DNA of 64,000 nt from Phlebiopsis flavidoalba (lineage: Eukaryota; Basidiomycota; Agaricomycetes; Polyporales; Phanerochaetaceae): assembly GCA_035772785.1 (NCBI GenBank), contig JAOCPU010000003.1:558001-622000 (forward strand), given 5' to 3'. Position 1 is the first letter of the stretch. Each line of letters opens with the position of its first letter. This document shows positions 57,855 to 64,000 of the stretch, one piece after another. The notes below the pieces were generated by a model. The model made no database searches, was not told the origin of the DNA, and worked only from the letters and a program-made list of their open reading frames with translations. Made by a program: the position numbers and the translations under genes.

Positions 57855-60094
57855 ATGCTACGTCCTCTTCCCTCCAGAGCTCTTGTCCATGTTCTACGGC
57901 GGCGTGACGTTAGAGGCCTGTCTTCGACAGTGCCCTCGTCGTCAACACTCGCACCGAATGCTCCTCTCGACCTGGACTCTTCAATGCAGACTCTTCTCAG
58001 GGATGCAGACATGTCCCTTCTCCGGCATAAAACACGACGGCATTCCGAACATAAGCCCTCGCCACGCGAGCTAGAGGTCTACCCTAATGACCCGTTTGCG
58101 GAAAGACGATTATATGACCGCCGTTGAGCTAGACTCCCAGGAGCCCGACTTAGAAGACAGGTCAATACGAAAAAATCACCTGCGGCACTCTTTGGTAGCC
58201 ACCGAATAGGCTCAGTGGTGCTTCCACTTGAGTTGCAGAACGCCATCACTAGACTCATAGCGGGTCTGTCATACTAGTTCCCACTCTGGTCCTCCACTTA
58301 CTGACTTCTGGATAGAATCTGACAAGCCTTTGCTGCACGAAGATGCGAAGCGGCTGTTTTTGAATGACACAGGCGACAGCGCAAAGTGGGACACTGCCTA
58401 TGAGACTAATTATAAGTCAAGACAGCAGAACATTCGTCATGCGGAACGAGATGGTACTGCGTTCGCTTCTGTAGCCTTGCCAGCCCACTACTCGGCCATT
58501 TTTTCGGTGCTTGATAATCTCAAGCAGCGCCTCGGTCCCGACTGGTCAGTTGAGCGGGTCATCGACTGGGAGCGGGCACGGGTAGCGGTCTGTGGTTCGT
58601 TTCTCTTATAATCATGTTATGGCCTAGACTGAGCTTTTTCAGGGCTGCTACCCACTCATTCCAGAAGCCGCCGACAACCGACGCAGACGGTACTGACTTG
58701 CAACTATCCAACTCGTCTCTAGGGTCCTACATAGGCATCGAAAGGCGAGTAGGTCTGACCACTATAGGAAAACGCTTGGTAGAAGGTATTGGATCTATCC
58801 GCTGCTTTGGCGTCCTTTCTGACTTGGGGATAAGGTATAGATGTGGGCGGCGTCAACGTGAAATGGCAGAAGGCCTTTCATGAAGACGACAAAACGCTCT
58901 CCTAATAATGAAGGCAGTAATGCTCTCGCGTTATCTGCTTTCGTGCTCTCCTCTCTATCCACTCCTGCAGCTCGGAAACTAATGGTCAAACAAATGTGGG
59001 AAAGTGGCGCTGACATGATGGTCGGTTTGCAATGCACATACGTCGAAACTTGAGACTGACCATTTTCGGTGATCACAGGTTCTCATTGATCACAGTTCAA
59101 CCGCCGGATTTGATTGATTGTGCATAGCTGAAGCCAGGGATTGGCTTCTTCGATGGAGCCGGGCGTGAACTAGAAGATGCAGAGAACGAGGATTCTGTTG
59201 CTCTCGTGGGTGCGCATGTAGTAGCCCCAGTAAATATCATTCTCGAGTACCATCGTTATTCTTGCTCATGCCTTCTTACACAGTGTCCCCACGACCAAGC
59301 ATGCCCACTGTTTCGGCCAGGGTCCAGCCGGGTAGTATGCGGGTTCTCACAGAGACTTCAGCGCGCAGAATTCGTGCGCAGAACAAAGCACGCGAAAGCC
59401 GGTCATGAAGATGTTGGCTACTCATACGTCGTCATACGCAGAGGATCACGCGCCCCAGCATCCCGGAACCAAAGTTGGCGCGCATCGGGGACGTTGCAAG
59501 AAGGGAGCAACAGAAAGTCACGGAAGCGCTGCAGCCGTTGGCAGAATGGACCATCCACCATGACGGCAACTCGACTGAACCCCAGGTCCTCGACAATTTT
59601 CTCGCAGATCCAGACGAATCATCATCCGATTGTGACCGCAGACGAGCCATCACCGGAAGATATAGAGTTGTCTCTCCGGTCTGAAGCCTACTACTGGCCT
59701 CGATTGGTGTTCCCACCACTTGAAGGCGTAGCGGTCATATCATTCTTGATGGCTGTACTTCAGAAGTGGTGCGTGGACGCCTCAGTGGAATACCTTAGCG
59801 GATCGAGTAACCGGAATCCAGGTAAAATCATGCGTATGACAGTCCCAAGATCTCAGGGCAAACAGTACTACTACGACGCACGGAAGTCCCCTTGGGGCGA
59901 CATCTTTCCACATGACCCGAAGAACGCGCCACAGGAGCGCTATCTTTCAGCCGGTTAATTTGAAGAAACCCACAAAGAATCAGCACATTGGTAAACGATC
60001 GAAAACACCTCAGAAAGTCAGCGAACACAGCTATTCCAAGCTTTCAGAGACCCTCAACGAGAAAAGACGGCTGCCCCATGAAGAAAGAGCATAA
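57855..60094 (+). CDS. RSM22: RSM22/METTL17, mitochondrial ribosome small-subunit assembly factor
   Basis: Methyltransferase-like protein needed to assemble the mitoribosomal small subunit. The ATG at 57855 opens a presequence rich in Arg and Leu (MLRPLPSRALVHVLRRRDVR). Then DADMSLLRHKTRRHSEH, RIGSVVLPLELQNAITRLIA, PLLHEDAKRLFLNDTG, ALPAHYSAIFSVLDNLKQRL, WSVERVIDWERARVAVC, LGSYIGIERRVGLTTIGKRL and MVKQMWESGADMMVLIDH. The iron-sulfur-type cysteine motif VAPCPHDQACPL with CGFSQRLQRAEFVRRTKH follows an intron at about 59230-59281. Then come AGHEDVGYSYVVIRRGSRAP, EAYYWPRLVFPPL, GKIMRMTVPRSQGKQYYYDA, RKSPWGDIFPHDPKNAPQER and a Lys-rich tail. All parts appear in family order; slips are present but few. 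End set at the first stop after the basic tail. Confidence 0.9.
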
Positions 60095-60475
60095 GCTCTC
60101 ACGGGAGTACCAGTACCATGAGCACTATGGGCAGTGATAGGTCTGCTTCAAGTTTCAAATCTAGCCTCTGCTTTCACACCACTCAGTTTATTCTAACATG
60201 TACCGTATTCTTAGACCTCCACACGCTGCATTATAATCCTATGTGTTCTACTGAGGCACGGGACTTAATGCATTACTGGATGAGCGAGAACCGGTTGTCT
60301 AATTAGAATCCCAATCATGAATGACTTGACGTGCGATTACCAGGTGAACGTAAGCTAGTAGTCCGCTATGCGAATACCGGGGCCATGCCTCGAGCTCAGC
60401 ATCACTCGAACAATTTGATAATCTGCATGCAAGTGGAAATTGAGCTGTGAGTTTGCCAGAGACAAAAAGATTGAC
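60095..60475. other. Convergent 3' interval between RSM22 and uL1m
   Basis: Tail-to-tail spacer with no gene recognised. A short plus frame (60118-60306) has no known motif. Confidence 0.5.
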
Positions 60476-61515
60476 CTACGTACGTGGCTTGTTGATCGAC
60501 TCCTCGGCCGCGGAGCTCTTCTCGTTTCCGGTCGCTCGCTTCACCACACTAAGGAAGTAACGGACATTTTTTACGACGGTCTTCTTCCGGCCATTTCATC
60601 TAAATTTCCAAAGCTAAGTCACGAAACAAAGAGCTCAATGTCCGCACATACCTTCGCGATTGCCGTGCGAATGGCGCCCACTTGGTCTCCCTTCCACTCA
60701 CTGGTACCCTGCAGTTCAGTCGCTTCATGTACCCTGCGATGTCGTCTGTGACCGTACCGCGACGTTCTGATGGCATTAATCCCAAGGGACCAAGTACACG
60801 ACCCAACCGCGGAGTGATAGCTCGGATAAGGTCGGGTGTACAGAGATACAATGTGGCCACTATGACGGCCTTGGATGATCTAATGGGTGTCAACGCAGGT
60901 ATGCGTATAACAATGATGCACTTACGCCTTCAACGAGCTCCGGGCCACCGACTATTGCCGCTCCGGCCTGCCTCGCTTCATCCGCTGCCTTGCCTTCGTT
61001 TTTTTTTTTTTTTTTTTTTTTTCCTACTGCGAACACGAGAATACGGTCTGCTGTCTTAGACTTCGGCTCCCGAGGCAGGCTGTAACGTCCTTTCGGAACA
61101 GTGGCGCCACGTTCTGGACTCTGTGTGTTTTGATTACAAGCTCATAAGTGGAGTCCGGCGACGCGACTTCGACCGCCTGAGTATTGTCAGATTACTTAGT
61201 TTACTTCATAACACAGGTCAGCTTACTCGTAGCACCGAAATAGCGTCATTGAGAGGCATCTTCTCCGCGTCATATATGTTCTTTTTTGCTTTCAAACGCC
61301 TTCTTGCGAGCCTTAGCAGCGAGTTGTTGTTTTGTAAGAACCGGCCTCTCCTTGACTTTGCGGGCCAGGACCACCGGAGCGGCATGGAATTCACGGTGGG
61401 CATTCTGGTAGATACTGTTAGTGCCACCGATATTGAGCAGAGCCAGTCCACATACTAGAAGCCCTAAGGTACCTGCCCATGCTCGACGCTGTAAAGCGAG
61501 GGTGGCGAGTGACAT
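60476..61515 (-). CDS. MRPL1: Mitochondrial ribosomal protein uL1m (MRPL1)
   Basis: L1-stalk protein of the mitochondrial large ribosomal subunit. The ATG at 61515 begins [20 protein letters not shown], then an intron (gtatgtgg to ctaacag) and [54 protein letters not shown]. After an intron: [84 protein letters not shown] (the uL1 signature LGPxGLMP), [16 protein letters not shown], and after a last intron [20 protein letters not shown] with the stop at 60476. A run of 24 T (A on this strand) at 60999-61022 adds about ten codons, mostly Lys, between FA and EGKAADEA, apparently in frame. Confidence 0.9.
60999..61022 (-). repeat. Homopolymer of 24 T inside the uL1m gene
   Basis: On the coding strand this is A24, framed as GTA GGA (AAA)7 AAC, which reads Val-Gly-Lys7-Asn. 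It sits between conserved residues where relatives have no insertion. The length keeps the reading frame, though homopolymer length is the least reliable kind of sequence. Confidence 0.8.
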
Positions 61516-62498
61516 GGTCGGTGTCGGCGAGGAACTATTTGGCGCCTTAGTTGATCTCCCTCGCACTTGCCTTTCATCCATAATTGGAAGGTTAGTATAT
61601 TCACTTTTCTGGACGCCGGCAATCAATTTCTAGGAGGAGACTTTATGAGCGTGCTTTGGACCTGTGAGGGTTAAATGATAAGCTATACTAGGCAACAAAT
61701 ATTCGTTCATCAACAGTTTCAGTCTAAAATGGGGACGCACACCCTGAACTGGCATGGGATTCATCTCAAAGGGAAATTGTGAGAGAAGTACTGTACTACT
61801 TCAGTGCGCTATGTCAATTGACACAGTAGTGAGGTGTCATCATCTCTGATAATTTTGAGGATAAGCTCCCAGAAAAGCTGCATTTGTCTGATACAATCAG
61901 TGCCGCGGATACTCGATGTTTGCCCGACGACGACAGGTGCCAGTGGTGTAATTAACTTGAGCCGACACTGGTAAGTTGATCGCTGTTGGAAAGAAGAATA
62001 GGATATCAGAACACGATACCATGTCAAGTGTATAGTTGCTTCACTGTGTCCAAGAGCTCAGTAGTGTGGCGCGTTCCTCGCCAGTGCTCTTGCCCCCAGA
62101 GCTCTGCCGACTTGAAGTCGGCTTAGGTACCCCCGGCGTAACTTGAGAGAGCACCGGGTGTGACATGAGGCGCGAACTTCGCCATAGGTAACATCGGTCG
62201 TCGTATTCACAACTTTTTTCGACTGCTCTCTGATCATGTAAGTGACAACGCCTATGAAGCTTAAGGATAACGTCTATGCTGAGCCCCAGCCGTGTTCTGC
62301 TATGCGGCAACAATACTGTCGATTTGGGCAGGAGGTAGACTTATGAGGACCGCCCCGGGGGTACGGGGCAATACACCACCTGATAAATCTTAACACATCA
62401 GAAACGGCAAGTGCTTTCGGGAATACATTCTTCTGGCCTCCATCCTCATACCAAACTGTTCGGTGAGCGCGGCAGAAGTAGTTGCGTTTGATATCTTC
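61516..62498. other. No recognised gene
   Basis: Contains the uL1m 5' flank. Minus frames at 61809-62027 and 62041-62313 are unassigned; the latter could be a 3' part of the F-box-like gene to its right. Confidence 0.35.
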
Positions 62499-63361
62499 TC
62501 AGGAGACATATATGTGGGCGGTAGCAGTAACTAAGTCCTGAGATAGACGAGAGCTAAAAATCTGCTCCGCCGACCTTCCAGATACACATGCGTCTGACAG
62601 CCTGTCCGTGGTACCTATAATTACCATGGGGGTACAGTGAATGGACATGCGAGCGCGGGGTGTTATGTCATCGGCGTTGGGGACTTCATCGATAGTTAGA
62701 TTCTTGAGACGCAGGAATGATGCACCCCAGCTGAGCAATGTGAAAAGTGCCCAATACCGTTTGATAGATTGAAAATCGCACCTGGGGATGTCGGGTCGGC
62801 AATATAGAGAGAAATTTGCCGATTGAACTCTTGAATGGGGGATGCGGTCTCGTGTCTCCAGAAAACCTTGATTGGAGGCAGATAGATCCTAACAGACGGA
62901 GAACTACGCCCTCTGAGGGCGAGTCGTTTGCGCGATGCTCATCGAGTGATAGCAAATTACCGCTGCAAGCCCTGCACGCTCTGAAAAGGGCTCGATGGCC
63001 GTCCATCCCACTCCACCTGCGACGGCGGAGTTCATAATATGTAGCAGACGGCTCTATGAAGCAAAAAACCACTTGGAGAGGTATCAAGTCGACATACACG
63101 AGTCCTGGGGGTGACAGTATAGGACAGAGTGGTGGCGGTGGTATCGAAGGCGTCATGTTGACAGAGCGCCGACAAAGGATAGTTGCGGCTTCCACATAAA
63201 GGTGACGTCCAGGTAAATAGCGCCGCTATCATCTCCGCCATCCAGGGAGAACGTATGCTCTCGGAGCCAAGAAAGGAACCGTGGGATGTAGTCGGGAACG
63301 CACCTCGAGCCCCACTTGGACGGGCGCCGGGCCATTTGCCTCGTGCCCTGCAAAAGGCCAC
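62499..63361 (-). CDS. Possible F-box/leucine-rich-repeat type protein
   Basis: Low-confidence call. Minus-strand pieces in two or three frames resemble the irregular leucine-rich strands of large Agaricomycete F-box families: PDYIPRFLSWLREHTFSLDG, DSGAIYLDVTFMWKPQLSF (about 63160-63300), then VEATYYELR-type and HPQVRFSIYQ pieces, and LLSWGASFLRLKNLTIDEVP (about 62680-62740). No F-box itself was seen, and the start is not resolved. If real, it would be a substrate receptor of an SCF ubiquitin ligase. Confidence 0.3.
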
Positions 63362-64000
63362 GATGAATATGGAAACCTAAGAGATGCGCCGCTGACGAAG
63401 GGTCATGAGATGCTACCCTCCCTGCCTTGTGCTACGTGCCCGGCCATCCGATTCGTAGTAGTTACTCGGGTTGAGGAGTCAGGAACCGGATGTGCCACGG
63501 GCAGCTATCCGGAGGATTGGCCCGCGATCCACCAGCTGTACGTCGAGTCTTTGGCTTTGAGAGCTATGACGCTGACGAGAGCACATGTTGTCCAGACCAA
63601 TTATTCGGAGGGCCACATATCTGAGAAATAATTGGTGGCAAAAATGGTCCATTTCTGTCGCGGTTCCGTTACAGACGCCATGAGCGTTCTCATTTGCGGC
63701 GATTCAATGGTTCCGGAGCGCCGTTATCGGGCATAGGCCTTCTTTATCAATTTATTTTACCTCCGACGCGTCTCCGCCTCACATTCTTCCCAGCCCATCT
63801 CACGGACGTCGCACCTAGTCTCGTCCCCAGCCATTAGAGGCCCGAAGGCCTCTCCCCCCTATCCCGGACATAGCCGGGCTGGACCGAATCGGACATCGAA
63901 AAACTGATGTCCTGGTCCTGGGGGGAATGTCTGGTAAATTTGGATCATGACCGGCTACATCGAGTGACGTGACGTGTGACAGGACCCCCTTGCGCCCCTC
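63362..64000. other. Window end, no gene recognised
   Basis: Short frames only (for example 63281-63631 plus, without motif). The last 350 bases are CT-rich in part (63730-63900) and could be a promoter of a gene beyond the window. Confidence 0.4.

Noticed and set aside
1..64000. Widespread pseudogenisation of housekeeping genes
   Set aside because: Frame breaks are insertion-biased while conserved residues and splice sites persist, so sequencing error is the simpler explanation. COQ1 is treated separately because it has a large deletion.

Overview
This window looks like nuclear DNA of a filamentous basidiomycete, most likely an Agaricomycete. The evidence is split genes with many short introns (about 45-70 bases, GTRNGT donors, YAG acceptors), a fungal set of housekeeping genes, very GC-rich serine/proline-rich orphan genes, and two short stand-alone dsRNA-binding proteins of a type I associate with mushrooms. 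No operons, plasmid functions, CRISPR array, rRNA or convincing tRNA were seen. A striking property is that nearly every recognisable protein must be read across two or three frames. Where I could compare with strongly conserved residues (Rab5, Mei2-like RRMs, IST1, G-beta) the slips are mostly single extra bases. I read this as insertion-type errors of uncorrected long reads, not as gene decay.

Layout. 1-7.8 kb: only IST1 (minus, ESCRT-III/Vps4 regulator) is recognisable. 7.8-12.7 kb: a Rab5/Ypt5 GTPase (minus) and a Mei2-like two-RRM RNA-binding protein (plus). 14-16 kb: COQ1 polyprenyl diphosphate synthase lacking its catalytic middle, then an unidentified GC-rich gene. 16-24.4 kb: a gene-poor stretch around one large Pro/Ala/Arg-rich orphan (19.8-21.9 kb). 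24.4-27.5 kb: a SIKE/SCI1-type STRIPAK coiled-coil protein (minus) and an RRM/R3H-associated protein (plus). 27.5-35.6 kb: poorly interpretable, with one low-confidence Ser/Pro-rich gene. 35.6-42.6 kb: three GC-rich low-complexity regulatory-looking orphans; the last has a conserved-looking C-terminal domain. 42.9-48.3 kb: a golgin-like coiled-coil protein and a heterotrimeric G-protein beta subunit, both on minus. 50-55 kb: two small dsRBD proteins. 55.7-61.5 kb: a compact block with Sad1/USP39 (minus, splicing), divergent from RSM22/METTL17 (plus, mitoribosome assembly), which converges on mitochondrial ribosomal protein uL1m (minus). 62.5-63.4 kb: a possible F-box/LRR-type protein.

Themes are endosomal traffic (IST1, Rab5), signalling (G-beta, STRIPAK), RNA biology (Mei2-like, dsRBD pair, USP39) and mitochondria (COQ1, RSM22, uL1m). 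These are ordinary neighbours in a fungal chromosome; I see no dedicated gene cluster. The points most worth a second look are the COQ1 internal deletion, the dsRBD pair, the in-frame poly-lysine tract in uL1m, two tiny exons (Rab5 and G-beta), and the orphan with a conserved-looking tail.
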